Shown here: piece after piece, positions 9,584-20,200 of the stretch
Layout of the letters: every line of letters begins with the position of its first letter
Position numbering within the stretch: position 1 is the first letter of the stretch
From: a virus
DNA: 42,402 nt
Strand: one strand, 5' to 3'
IMG/VR virus record: IMGVR_UViG_3300033141_005408
Coordinates: 1-42,402 of that record
Translations under genes and position numbers: made by a program
Notes under the pieces: model-generated
Databases searched by the model: none
The model's input: the letters and a program-made list of their open reading frames with translations, nothing else
What the model was told of the DNA's origin: nothing

Positions 9584-11638
9584 ATGACGTATCGAGAGGT
9601 AATTCATAAAGGATATAAAGATCCCACGCATAGGATGCTAACTCATACTAATGAGGGTTTATATATTAGACTTGCAGTTATTATGAGAGTTGACTATGAA
9701 AAGATGATGGTAGATATTTCTTATTTGGATTCTATTGGGGCACAGCCCAATGTTGGCGTAACAGCCGCATACGGGGGGTACAGATCCTTTCTAGGAGCGA
9801 TGCCTACTGTGGGAGATTGGGTTTTAGTAGGCTTTACTAAAAGCGGTGGGTTTGTTGATCCTGTTATTCTTCAATACATGCCCAGAGGATACATCCAGGG
9901 TTTAACTAATGATGTTGTTAAAGTATCAAAGTATCATGAAGAACAAGAAATATTAAAACCTTTCCGATTTAAAATGAAAAAATTATATGAGGGTGAGCTT
10001 TATGGAAGTTCTATAAATGGCAGTGAGTTTTATTTAGATAAAAATTGTAGTATTTCTAACAGTAAATTAAATGAGTTTTCCTTAAGTTCTTCAGATCAAT
10101 CCTTTAATATTAATGCTTTAAATTCTTGTTTAAATTTTTGTGGGATACGTTCAGCTTCTGGATTAATTCATAGAAACGCACTGATTCATGATCCTGAATT
10201 TCAAAGTCAAGAAAATCATTTATTTCCTATTTATTATAATGAGGAAGGCATGCCTTGTTATACCGTTCCTTTTTCAAGCACTGTTAGCTCGGCATATCCT
10301 TATGGCACCCAAACTATTGATGATGACTTACCTGGGTTTATAGAACATAGAACTGAAATTAAAGAATTAGAATATCCTTTAATGGGAATAACTGAATCAA
10401 ACAGCGGTGTGGATATTGACAGTATTTATAAATTAAAATCTGATGGAAAAAATTCTAACCAACCCCTTGTTGTTCAAGTTTTTGGAACACTTGTAGGAAA
10501 TGACCCAGTCAGTGAATCAGGTAAAAAAAAATATGGTAAAATATTAAAACCTGTTATTTTTAAAGACAATGTTACCTTAACAGGTTCAGAAGCTCGTGAG
10601 GATGCCTGTCTATCAGATAATGGAATCAATGAAACAACAACATTGGCTGCAGCACATACCTTAAAATTTCCAAACACAGGAACAGCTTTTTATGTGAACA
10701 AACAAGGAAAGTACTTTGCCAATATAGCATCATCAACTTCTGCGGATCCTTCAGGAGCAGGAGAATCCGTAGAAATAAACACGTTGGGCCACGTAAAACT
10801 TTTTTTTGGAGTTAACAAACGACATAATAGATCACTCACGTGGGGTACCTCCGGAGGAATAAAAACTGTTTTTGGTAATGATTCAGATAAACTTAGATCT
10901 TGGGAAGCTACTTTTAAAAAAGGAATTTACTGGGATATACAAGGAAGCGACAAAAACAATTTAGCTTTATTTTATCGAATCAAAGGTGATACTCGTTATG
11001 AAATTAAAGGTAGTGAGTATAAGGTAGTTACTGGTAATTTGACAACACTAGTTCATGGTAACTTAGAAGATAGAGTCTTCGGTAAAAAAATAGATAATTT
11101 TATCAGTGATAAGGCCACTAACTATGGAGGAGCTTATAATGAAACGGTAGTGGGGCACTACTCCCAGGTATTAGCTTCAGGACAATCAAAAATCATCACC
11201 GCTCCAGAAATAGCTGCTGGGAGTACTATTGCTGAAAAAACAGAGATTCTTTTTGGTGATGTGGAACACCACATGCTTCTAGGCAATAAAACCGAAAATA
11301 TTAAAGTAGGAAATTACAACACTTGTATGTTAGCTGGAAATAAAACATTAGATATCAAAATCGGAAACTATACCGTGAAAATAGGTGTTGGTAATATTGA
11401 GTTGAAGACATCCGCAGGATCTATTGATGTTAAAACAACAACAGGAAATGTCACTATAAGCGGTACTTTGGGTGTTAAAATAAAAAGTGCTGTAAAAGTA
11501 GAAGTAGAAGCTCCTCAAGTTAAAATTGGAAAACTAGCTCAAGGGGGTGTAGTTAATTCAGGAATTTCAGGACACAAGTGTTACATAACGGGTGGACCTC
11601 ATTTAGGTTCGAAAACAGTTACCTGCAATACCATATGA
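9584..11638 (+). CDS. Baseplate spike protein (gpV / gp5-like OB domain plus beta-helix)
   Basis: A 684-residue protein with a strong ribosome site (GGAG) 11 bases after the hub stop. The N-terminal domain (about 27-105) contains IRLAVIMRVDYEKMMVDISY and later PTVGDWVLVGFTKSG, the OB-fold pattern of gpV/gp5/VgrG spikes. The C-terminal third (about 485-660) is repetitive, with alternating hydrophobic residues and Gly/Asn turns (for example KTENIKVGNYN, KTLDIKIGNYT, VKTTTGNVTISGTLGVKI). This is typical of the intertwined beta-helical needle. The tip ends GHKCYITGGPHLGSKTV. No lysozyme domain is recognised between the parts. It probably forms the trimeric membrane-piercing spike beneath the hub encoded just upstream. 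Confidence 0.8.
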   Translation: MTYREVIHKGYKDPTHRMLTHTNEGLYIRLAVIMRVDYEKMMVDISYLDSIGAQPNVGVTAAYGGYRSFLGAMPTVGDWVLVGFTKSGGFVDPVILQYMPRGYIQGLTNDVVKVSKYHEEQEILKPFRFKMKKLYEGELYGSSINGSEFYLDKNCSISNSKLNEFSLSSSDQSFNINALNSCLNFCGIRSASGLIHRNALIHDPEFQSQENHLFPIYYNEEGMPCYTVPFSSTVSSAYPYGTQTIDDDLPGFIEHRTEIKELEYPLMGITESNSGVDIDSIYKLKSDGKNSNQPLVVQVFGTLVGNDPVSESGKKKYGKILKPVIFKDNVTLTGSEAREDACLSDNGINETTTLAAAHTLKFPNTGTAFYVNKQGKYFANIASSTSADPSGAGESVEINTLGHVKLFFGVNKRHNRSLTWGTSGGIKTVFGNDSDKLRSWEATFKKGIYWDIQGSDKNNLALFYRIKGDTRYEIKGSEYKVVTGNLTTLVHGNLEDRVFGKKIDNFISDKATNYGGAYNETVVGHYSQVLASGQSKIITAPEIAAGSTIAEKTEILFGDVEHHMLLGNKTENIKVGNYNTCMLAGNKTLDIKIGNYTVKIGVGNIELKTSAGSIDVKTTTGNVTISGTLGVKIKSAVKVEVEAPQVKIGKLAQGGVVNSGISGHKCYITGGPHLGSKTVTCNTI

Positions 11639-11708
11639 TGGGTAACATTTAAGAATATTAACTACTCCTAATTCTCTAGCAATTCTTCTAAATAATAACT
11701 AATTTAAT

Positions 11709-11735
11709 AATACTTAAATACAGAGTATTTTTTTT
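11709..11735 (+). terminator. Hairpin plus T-run terminator after the tail operon
   Basis: AATACT (11709-11714) and AGTATT (11724-11729) form a six-base stem around a nine-base loop, and the right arm runs into eight consecutive T (11728-11735). The stem is AT-rich and weak, but its place between the spike gene and the next promoter-like element fits partial intrinsic termination. Confidence 0.45.
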
Positions 11736-11742
11736 GTATAAT
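11732..11742 (+). promoter_or_regulatory. Candidate promoter -10 (TTTTGTATAAT)
   Basis: TATAAT at 11737-11742 matches the sigma70 -10 consensus exactly and is preceded by TTTTG. No good -35 is visible at 17 bases (TTAAAT at 11714-11719). The same TTTTGTATAAT occurs at 23401-23411 before dut and a close variant at 32017-32025, each shortly before a ribosome site. It may be a recurrent phage promoter element. Confidence 0.4.
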
Positions 11743-11760
11743 ACATTAACAGGTTTATTT

Positions 11761-12369
11761 ATGGCTTTAAATGGTGGACAATTAGGAAAATTAATTTTAG
11801 CGCAATGTGCCTCAAAAGGGTTGGTGGGTGTAAAGATGAATCCATTAAGCAAAGCTCTAGGAGAAGGAATTGTCTCATCGTTTAAAGAAATGAATCAAGT
11901 TCAAACAATAGATGTTGGAGTTTTAACCGTTGGTACGGGAAAAGGAAAAATGACTGGTATTCTTCCAAATACTTTAACAGGAGTAGTCATCCCCTTACAA
12001 ATGGCCCAAGGTATTCTTGGTACTGAAATGAAAGCTTTTACAGAAGGCGTGTGTTTTGCGGTAGCAACACACTTCAACACCATGAATGAAGTTGAAACCA
12101 CACACAGCACTGTTGCTTTGGGATCAGGTACCGGAAAAGTTTTGGGATTAACTCCGAATAAAATGGAAAATAAGATCATGCAAAATTTAAAAGCTCAAAA
12201 TTTAAAAGGATCCAAGATGGCATCTTTTATAAAAGCTTTTTCTACAGGATTTTGCATGAATATTATGGCCACCGCAATAATAAACGTAGCAATAACAGGT
12301 TCTCCAGCACCTTTAATTTTAGGAGCACCCGTTCCATCAGTCGGATCAGGTACAGGAAAAGTAAAGTAA
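11761..12369 (+). CDS. Triple-repeat structural protein of unknown function
   Basis: A 202-residue protein. ATG at 11761 is preferred over an upstream in-frame TTG at 11734 because AGG lies eight bases before it. The protein consists of three imperfect tandem units of about 65-70 residues (roughly 1-67, 68-130, 131-202). Each has a Pro-Asn or Gly turn, an amphipathic helix, K-M/T-E-M then A-F/L-x-x-G, a helix, and a glycine-rich end (GTGKGKMTGI, GSGTGKVLGL, GSGTGKVK). The repeats have small residues and are mildly hydrophobic without clear transmembrane helices. Its place between spike and giant baseplate proteins suggests a virion component, perhaps a ring protein with pseudo-threefold symmetry. 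The family is not recognised. Confidence 0.72.
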   Translation: MALNGGQLGKLILAQCASKGLVGVKMNPLSKALGEGIVSSFKEMNQVQTIDVGVLTVGTGKGKMTGILPNTLTGVVIPLQMAQGILGTEMKAFTEGVCFAVATHFNTMNEVETTHSTVALGSGTGKVLGLTPNKMENKIMQNLKAQNLKGSKMASFIKAFSTGFCMNIMATAIINVAITGSPAPLILGAPVPSVGSGTGKVK

Positions 12370-12381
12370 AGGATTTTAATT

Positions 12382-15300
12382 ATGCCTATTAATATGGGAA
12401 ATTTTTTTATAAGAAAGCCAAGAGTGAGTCAATACAACGCACCCTCCACAAAACCTCCTACATCACAAGGAAGTTATATACTAAAACAATGCTTTAGTGT
12501 GGCATATTCTTGCACAGGAACATCATCTGCCTTATTGTCTATTACAGGTGAAAAATTTCAAACTATCATTAATGAATCCATAGAACACTCCGATAACTTA
12601 AATATAGATGTTATAGGAAGAAGTGTACAAGAACTAGTTAATGTTATTAATGAGAATTCAAATTATACTGCTAAAATTTTAACGAATGATATGGATGACT
12701 TGTGTTTACTTGAAGGAACGACAAAAACGAATATTAATAATAGCACTCATACCATTTTTTATAATTTAGAAAAAGAATATTTAATAGATACTGCTAAAGA
12801 AGGAAAACTAAATGATTGTACCATATCTTATAAAGAGAAAGATTTTACTTATAGCGGAGAAAACAATAGATGGATGTTAGATGAAGGGTATATCTATGAT
12901 GAGATGGATGTTCCTTTAGAAGTAAACGGATCCACATTTTTAGGAAATTCAGGTGTTCAAATAAAATTTTTTTCAGCTATAGATAACAACGATAATGATA
13001 TAAACAGTAAAGTTATTTTTGAAAACTTAGAATTAGCAAGATCCTTAGATACCCCTCTTTCCGAAACTATTTTTTCTGCTGCCCCAATACTCATTGATAA
13101 GACTCTCACCCTAAAAATAAATCAAGAAATAAAAGAAGAAGGAAAGGATTACTTGATTGATTATGGTATTCCTGCAGAATTAAAAACAATTAATGCATCT
13201 CCCTATACCTTTGACAACTCAAATAATATATTCAGAATAAGACACAACAGTACTCCCATGCAAGAATTTGTTTTTCCCATAGGACTTGTAACTGTTGCTG
13301 AATTAGTAAGTATAGTTAATCAAGAATCAAATAACTTTAAGGCATACTCCTTTCTAGATGAAGAAACAAAATTAGAATATTTTTCGATTAAAGCAAATCG
13401 AGGCACTTCCTATCATCAACTTAAAATCGAAGACGGTACAGCTAACTCCGTGCTAGGATACACATCTCAACTCGCTGCCAAAGGAGAATCTAACGGAAAA
13501 CTGTTGTTTATGACTCATATTCCTTCAGAAAATATTACTCCTTTAGAAAAAACAAATAATCTTAAAGTTAGTGCTGTGGATACGATTGTAGATAATCCTT
13601 TTTTAGGAATTTCAATTAATAATTTTAAATTACAAGAAAAAGGAGAAGAGCTGAAAAAAGATAAAGATTTTCTTATTTCAGAATCTGGAGAAATTCAATT
13701 AACATCAGAAGTAAAAAAAGAAAAATTATTAAGTGGAATTTTAACGGAGGACAGTACCTTATTTCCTGAGAGCTATAATGTCTATGACAATGGTAATAAA
13801 CTTTTGGTTGGAATAGACTATAAGATAAATACACAAGGTGGGTGGATTACTCTAATGACATCTGCTTTTCCTGGACATGTCTATACTGTAGACTACAGAC
13901 ATGTTACCGCGGGTATTATAAAAGGAGAAGTATTACTAGGTACACAAGCAGAGATATTTTCATCAGTCATTGCTCCCTATACTATCCCTTTTGATCAAAA
14001 CACATTAAAAATATCTATAAATAATGATGATGCCCAATTTTTTAATTTACCTTTAGGAAATAATATTACCCTTGAAGACACTATCTCATCTATCAATACC
14101 TCCGCCACTGGCTTTGATGCCTATCCATCCAAAGACAATGTTCTTGCTTTTAGAACCGTAGCATATGGCCCTAAAGCTACACTAACCATACTTGATGGTT
14201 CTTCTAATTATATACTCGGATTTGATGATTTTACTAGTGCAGCAGGATCAGGAGCAATAGGTGGAGAACAAGCACTGCAAACAACACTTACTCCCATGGA
14301 AATAGGAGGATTCACAGCACCTGAAGGTGGCGACACTATTATTATAAAAGATAATGATATAACTGACAGATATTCTTCTGGAACTATAATAAAACTACAA
14401 AATGATTTTTATCAAATAAAAGATACCTATTTAGAGACAAGAGCTAATCTAATAAATACTATCTCAGAACCCTATATTCTTATTGAAAACTCAAATAACA
14501 CTTTAAGATTTACTATTGATAATAATGAAGAAACCGAGGTACTCCTCAAAACAGGAAAAGAAATAAACGTTGATTTAATTGTTGATCAGATAATCAAAGT
14601 ACATCCGAATTCTGCAAAGACTATGTTTGTTAATGGAATAAAACGAATACAATTGCTAGGAAATACCCTTGTGAGAATAGGAGATGGAAATGCAAATAGA
14701 ACTTTAGGTTTTGAAAGTAATAAAGTAGACACCAATACACCCGATACTTTTTTATTTACAACTAATTTATTTAAGACTATCTATGTAAATCCCACTATGT
14801 ATACTACCGTAGATCCTGTTGTTTTCGTAGATGATGAATCTTCTAAAAGAGAGTCACCTCAAAATACTAATGAAATCTTTTTAATGGGAGATATCTCTTC
14901 TATTTATCAAGATAACATTGTCATCAGATTAGATAACAAATATTTTTATACCGTTAAAAATTCTTCATATGATAAAATAAATGATGTTACTGCTATAACA
15001 CTAACATCAAAAATAGATATACCTTTTTATAAAGATACTAAAATAACTTATACGGAAAATCCGATTTTATTAGAAAATAATGTTAAATTAAAAACAAAGC
15101 ATCTTCCAGTACTCTCGGAACCTTTTAATCTTTATAAGAATAATAATCTTTTAATCTTCGAAAAAGATTATGAAATATCTGATATGGGAGATATAGAACT
15201 TACTTCAGGATTAAAAAAGGGAGATCAATTAGACATTAATTACTTAGGAAAACGTTATATAGATGCAGGAACATCTGTTATAGCAGATTACACTTACTTT

Positions 15301-16830
15301 GATTACTTAAAGATAGGATCTAATATCAAAATTAATTATGAAGCCATTTTTCCTGATAATTTCTATCTAAGAGTAATACACGCTTCTACGCTTATGGAAA
15401 ACCTTAAAAAAGAAGTCATGGATAAGATACAACAAACTGCTAATTCAAGTTCTTCTGGGTTTCCTACAGGAGTAATTCCTGTAGCCACTAATGCAGAAAG
15501 TGGAAGTAGTTCTTTTGAATATGATTTAGGTGATTTAGATAATAAGATCACTCTAACACAGTTATGGTATAACTATTTTAACAATCGGATTGAATATTTT
15601 GAAAATGAAAAATGTCTATTAAAAGGATTTAAAGTTGGAGCAGAAGATGGTAAATTAACTCAAGCACAAATAGAAGATTCAGTAAACAATCCTCCAACTA
15701 GATTGTTCCCATTACCCGATACTCGCGCTGAAGAAGAAAAATCAGAACCAACTAAGCTTCCTAGTTTATTTGGTGAAAATAAAAACGATGCGGGAAGTGA
15801 TGCGCTTGGCTGGTACTCTGATAATATTTTAAAGAGATTAAATGATGAGGTAACTAAATCAAATGATGAAAAAACAAAATTAAATCAGTTATTAATTAAG
15901 AGTATAACTTCAGGATCTACCTACAGTACAGGTAACTTTGACATTTATGGTTCTGAGCAAATGCAACTTTATATAGAAAAAAATATAACGGGAAGTTTAG
16001 TTCAAACAAACCACACTATTACTTTTACTGAAAAATTCACAGTATTTCCTATAAACCACAGGCCCAACACTGCTGCTGAAATTGCTAGTGACATAAACTC
16101 TCAAGCAGGACTAGTTATTGCTTCTCACTCAGGAAGTATAGTATATCTTAACGCTACTCTACCTACTCCTTGTGTGTATGTGGTAGCAGATGCTCCCAGC
16201 GTAGGCTTTGGGAATGATTCAGACGCTTCTGTAAGGAGTAGAAGTCCTTGGTGGACGGGGGGTTACACCTATTCCTTACTTGTTCCAGGTAATTATTCGG
16301 TACACCTAGATATATCTGAACAAAACACAACTCGTACAGAGAACCAAAATAAGCATGAAGATCAAATTATTAACTTAAATGGTATTATGGATGAGTGGTT
16401 GCCTCCTTTTGATGTGGCGTTTAACCCCGCTAAAACAGAAAGGGATAATGCTCAAAATTGGATTAATCCTGCTAATGAATATACTAGCAAAAGTAACTCT
16501 TTTGATAATTTGAAGTCTATATCGAATGGTGAAATATTTAGTTCTTTAGATAATCCAACAGTTATAAATTCTAGACTAACTGAAATAAATTCTAGACTAA
16601 CTATTATTAATAATAGAATAAGTGAAATTAACATTCGTTACTCTTTGATAAACACCCTTCTTCAAAACGAAAACCTTTTTAATCAAAGATATTCTTGGCT
16701 ATCCTTATTAGTGCATAGAAGCAATGGTTATTATTCAAATAGAAAAAGAACGATTAATATACAAAATCAAAAAATAAGAGAAGCGGAAAATAATTCGGTA
16801 GCTTTAAACTCAATGGACAGTTTCGGGTAA
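12382..16830 (+). CDS. Very large baseplate/appendage protein with repeated beta modules
   Basis: A 1482-residue protein with two interleaved repeat types. The first type has an x-I/F-x-I-N-x opening, a helix with V-N, and a closing D-G-x-A/S-N-x-x-LGF/LGY. Clear copies are near 281-363 (ends GTANSVLGY), 540-617 (SSNYILGF) and 704-778 (NANRTLGF), with a weaker one near 45-110. The second type reads kDFLISESGEIQLTS or kDYEISDMGDIELTS, with a following K-G-D-x-L-x-x-x-Y strand. The last ~150 residues include a heptad-like run of Ile/Leu/Asn (near 1396-1427, NSRLTEINSRLTIINNRISE). No enzyme motif was seen. It is preceded by AAAGGA and follows the triple-repeat gene by 12 bases. It probably forms part of the outer baseplate or a tail appendage. 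Confidence 0.65.
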   Translation: MPINMGNFFIRKPRVSQYNAPSTKPPTSQGSYILKQCFSVAYSCTGTSSALLSITGEKFQTIINESIEHSDNLNIDVIGRSVQELVNVINENSNYTAKILTNDMDDLCLLEGTTKTNINNSTHTIFYNLEKEYLIDTAKEGKLNDCTISYKEKDFTYSGENNRWMLDEGYIYDEMDVPLEVNGSTFLGNSGVQIKFFSAIDNNDNDINSKVIFENLELARSLDTPLSETIFSAAPILIDKTLTLKINQEIKEEGKDYLIDYGIPAELKTINASPYTFDNSNNIFRIRHNSTPMQEFVFPIGLVTVAELVSIVNQESNNFKAYSFLDEETKLEYFSIKANRGTSYHQLKIEDGTANSVLGYTSQLAAKGESNGKLLFMTHIPSENITPLEKTNNLKVSAVDTIVDNPFLGISINNFKLQEKGEELKKDKDFLISESGEIQLTSEVKKEKLLSGILTEDSTLFPESYNVYDNGNKLLVGIDYKINTQGGWITLMTSAFPGHVYTVDYRHVTAGIIKGEVLLGTQAEIFSSVIAPYTIPFDQNTLKISINNDDAQFFNLPLGNNITLEDTISSINTSATGFDAYPSKDNVLAFRTVAYGPKATLTILDGSSNYILGFDDFTSAAGSGAIGGEQALQTTLTPMEIGGFTAPEGGDTIIIKDNDITDRYSSGTIIKLQNDFYQIKDTYLETRANLINTISEPYILIENSNNTLRFTIDNNEETEVLLKTGKEINVDLIVDQIIKVHPNSAKTMFVNGIKRIQLLGNTLVRIGDGNANRTLGFESNKVDTNTPDTFLFTTNLFKTIYVNPTMYTTVDPVVFVDDESSKRESPQNTNEIFLMGDISSIYQDNIVIRLDNKYFYTVKNSSYDKINDVTAITLTSKIDIPFYKDTKITYTENPILLENNVKLKTKHLPVLSEPFNLYKNNNLLIFEKDYEISDMGDIELTSGLKKGDQLDINYLGKRYIDAGTSVIADYTYFDYLKIGSNIKINYEAIFPDNFYLRVIHASTLMENLKKEVMDKIQQTANSSSSGFPTGVIPVATNAESGSSSFEYDLGDLDNKITLTQLWYNYFNNRIEYFENEKCLLKGFKVGAEDGKLTQAQIEDSVNNPPTRLFPLPDTRAEEEKSEPTKLPSLFGENKNDAGSDALGWYSDNILKRLNDEVTKSNDEKTKLNQLLIKSITSGSTYSTGNFDIYGSEQMQLYIEKNITGSLVQTNHTITFTEKFTVFPINHRPNTAAEIASDINSQAGLVIASHSGSIVYLNATLPTPCVYVVADAPSVGFGNDSDASVRSRSPWWTGGYTYSLLVPGNYSVHLDISEQNTTRTENQNKHEDQIINLNGIMDEWLPPFDVAFNPAKTERDNAQNWINPANEYTSKSNSFDNLKSISNGEIFSSLDNPTVINSRLTEINSRLTIINNRISEINIRYSLINTLLQNENLFNQRYSWLSLLVHRSNGYYSNRKRTINIQNQKIREAENNSVALNSMDSFG

Positions 16831-17080
16831 GATATATGTTCATGTGTTGTTAAAAAAACCGAAAAAATTTAGAAGTTGACTGTCATGGTTAACCTATTAA
16901 TAAACATTAGCTATGATACTTAAAATTCATGTCTTGATTTAAGAACGAGTGGGAGACTTTTTAGGATGCAACGACATAGAAAAAAATGTAATCTCAAAAA
17001 AGTTACTGAAATGTGGAAGCATCGTCGTAGATGCCTACATATACGATTAAAAAAACCAAATATTATATTGGAGAAATTAA
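16831..17080. other. Intergenic leader with small imperfect inverted repeats
   Basis: A 250-base gap inside the + structural block. It contains TTGACT at about 16876 without a convincing -10 at normal spacing. Nested short inverted repeats (GTAG/CTAC within ATCGT/ACGAT) lie near 17021-17047. A basic 50-codon open frame (ATG 16966, stop 17116-17118, GGAG ten bases upstream) overlaps the next gene. That frame is Lys/Arg-rich and low in information, so I do not call it a gene with confidence. Confidence 0.3.
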
Positions 17081-17287
17081 GTGAACCAAGAAAAGGAAAA
17101 CATCCACAACAAATCCACTAAAACTAAATTAAAGTGGGAAAAGAAAAAAGCTAGTAAAGGAATTTTTGAATTACTGCAACCTATATTAGGTAACTTTGTT
17201 TTATTAGTTGAAGAAGAAAAAAAAAGAACATTAGAACAAATGAAAAAAACAAAAGAAACATTAGAGAGGTTAAAAAATAACAGGTGA
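17081..17287 (+). CDS. Small basic/acidic helical protein of unknown function
   Basis: A 68-residue protein starting at GTG 17081, chosen because TTGGAG (GGAG at 17070-17073) lies seven bases upstream. It is strongly charged (KTKLKWEKKKASKG, then EEEKKRTLEQMKKTKETLER), with one short hydrophobic patch FELLQPILGNFVLLVEEE in the middle. The whole is compatible with a helical hairpin or short coiled coil. Its TGA overlaps the GTG of the next gene (GTGA), implying translational coupling with the 1481-residue protein. It could be a chaperone or assembly factor for that protein, but this is inference from coupling only. Confidence 0.6.
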   Translation: MNQEKENIHNKSTKTKLKWEKKKASKGIFELLQPILGNFVLLVEEEKKRTLEQMKKTKETLERLKNNR

Positions 17288-20200
17288 ATTCTCCAATAAT
17301 ATATCCTTATAATAGTTTGTTAGAATGGGATGATACTACGTCTTTAACTTTATCAGGTTCTGCAGACACATCATCCATCTCCGTCAGTGCTGTTGAGAAT
17401 GGTGTTATTTCTACAGCTAGGTATAATGCTACATCTCATGAGTGGCAGTACGACACAAATATTACAGGCTATGTAAATAATTTCGTAATAATATCAGACG
17501 ATAGTATAGGAAACACGGCATCAGCCACAGCGCATATTGCTGTAAATGGCCCAATTATAATAGATACTGCTTCTAGCTATAATCAAGTTAACCCAAGCTT
17601 AGAAGGAAGAACTAATGAGATTACGTCAAAACTTGAAGCCAGTCCAAACAGTATAACTTATTCCCCTTCAGGGTTTACCCATGACTCTTTCACTACAAAT
17701 TTTTCATACAATAATTTTAAATTTCTAAATCCTATTCAAACCTATTATTTTATAGGTAAAGATATTGGAAATGGAATAAGTGTTCCAGAACAAATAACAT
17801 TAAATTATTTAATGCATGACCCATCTATCTATACTCCAATAAAGGATCCATATGATTCTCGAACAGTAGCAGTGATGGGTAGTGCAGACTATGATATTGC
17901 AGGATTTAGATATGCCCCAAGCGGAGGATCTTTTTATAGTACTAAAATAGAAAATACTTCGGGAAGATTCACATCTTGGACTTATAGTTTTGTAATGATG
18001 AAACAATCTGAAGAATTTAGTATCAAAACTTTTGATATCTTTGGAAAAGAAAGTGCTGAACAAAAAAAACAAATAAATTATGGAGTTGAAAAACCTATTA
18101 TTCTACTTCCTGGAAGCATTAAAGTTATTACCGATAATATTGCTATTTCTGGAAATACTTCAGAAGAGTTTATAACATTAAAGGGTGACTTTAAAAAAGA
18201 CGGCATAATCATCAACGATATGGTTTTATCTACAACTGGTAAAAATATTGGAGAATATCGCAGAATTACTCAAGTACATGATTTATTCCTTGTGACAGAT
18301 TCTTTTTCTCATTTTTGGGAACCAGGTGATCAGATACAAATTTATCCAAAAGAGGACAGACCCATTATAATTACTGATCAAGACGATATAAATCTTTCAG
18401 GTAAATGCAATAGAAATATATCTAAAGTAAGATATTCCACCGAAGAATTAAAACCCATAAGAACATATGCTAAAAATTCTCAGGGATATCATATTAACTC
18501 CACCAATAATAATTTGGTTATGAATGTTAATGGGAAACTTGAATTTGTTATATTATCATCGGGTATACTTTCAGCTCAGGATGTTGTTAATCAAGTAAAT
18601 AGTGCCTTTAATACCACATTTGATTATGATATCTCTTTCTCGGATGGGGAAAGATTTTATATTGAGGGACAACATATACATATCTTTTCTGGAACAGCTA
18701 ATGAAACAATTGGATTAGTGGAAGGAGAAACTAATTTTAATCTTGAAATTGAAGTTCCAGATACAATTACTTTTCAAAATAGTGCGGCTGGTGGAACAGA
18801 GTGTTCCGATGAAGTTATTGAAAGCGGTCTTCTTTTTTGTATGAACTTAGACGGAAGATACATAAGATTCACACTTAACACAAATACAGAATACACTAAA
18901 AATAGGATCATTAATAAAATAAATACTTTAGCAGGAAAAGAAGTAGCTACTAATGTGGGTCCTAATATAGTATTTAATGCGGCAAAAAATCTTTGGGTAG
19001 GAGATGTAATAGAAGATTTAAATCTCAAAAAACAGCTAAATGGTGATGCTAACTTTAATAGTGGCATCAATTTAAGCACGGATATTAGTAGAGATCCCGA
19101 CAGTATAGAAAGTGGTATAGGTAATTGGAATCCAGAAGATACTCAAGGTTACTCAGGCGATAGTGGAAAAGGTGCTGGAAATTGGAATATACAGTTGAGC
19201 ATTGCACAACCTTCTAATAACTTTAAAATTTATGGATTGAGTGAATTTTATGAACTTTCTGAACCTGTTTCTTTAAACATAGAATATAAGATCAATCCCC
19301 CAGAAATAAATACTCCCCCAGCCACTACAACTTTTAATAACTTTATAGATTTAAATGGTACTTATAATAAAAACGGTTCTGGGGTTATGGTTAACGGAGA
19401 ACCTGCTTCTTTTTCTACAAATGGCCAATGGATTCACCAAGTATCTGGATTAAACCTAGGTGAGAATACTATCGCTGTTACCACAACAGATAAGTTTGGA
19501 AGAGATTCTTCTGCTTCAGAAATTATTATAACTTTTAAAGATCCAGCAGACGTAGATTACCCAAGTTCGGATGACTCTATTCCCTTAACATGGAAATCAG
19601 TAAGTACTCCTTCCTTTGGCCCCGATGACATAAAAAAAATAGCAGACACTATTGATTCCATCTTCGATCCCATAATAGACGTTTTAGACTTTGTAAGCCG
19701 CCTCTTGGATGGTGCTAAATCTTTTATTAAAAATGTGATATTAGATCCTACTGCAGCATTTCGAAAAGCTATTCAAGCTCTTATAGATAATATAACTGAA
19801 ATTTTAGATAGGCTAATGAATGGAGCAGGATTATATACTTTATCAACTCTTCCTGAAATTTCTGATATAAAAGCAGGTATGAATCTAGAAACTTTTTTTG
19901 ATCATATTAAAGGTGATTTTCCAGAATTCTTTCATAAGATTAGAACTAGTTTTGATGATCCACTTGATCCAAATCGACCCCAGTTAAGTGATGAATCTAC
20001 TGTGGGGGGGATGGTGCTGGCAATTGGAGACGGAGTAGGAGCAGCCGACTTTATACAAGCTACCAAATCTTTATTAGAACTTTATAATAAACAAAAAATG
20101 GACTATGGTTTAGGAACTGTTAATAATCTTAAAGCAGAAGGACAAAATCAAAGAAATGTGCTTACATGGACATCGCCAGACGGCGGAGCTAGTGTTATTC

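Noticed and set aside
16966-17118. 50-codon basic open frame before the 17081 gene
   Set aside because: The ribosome site is distant, the frame overlaps a better-supported gene, and the composition is simply Lys/Arg-rich.
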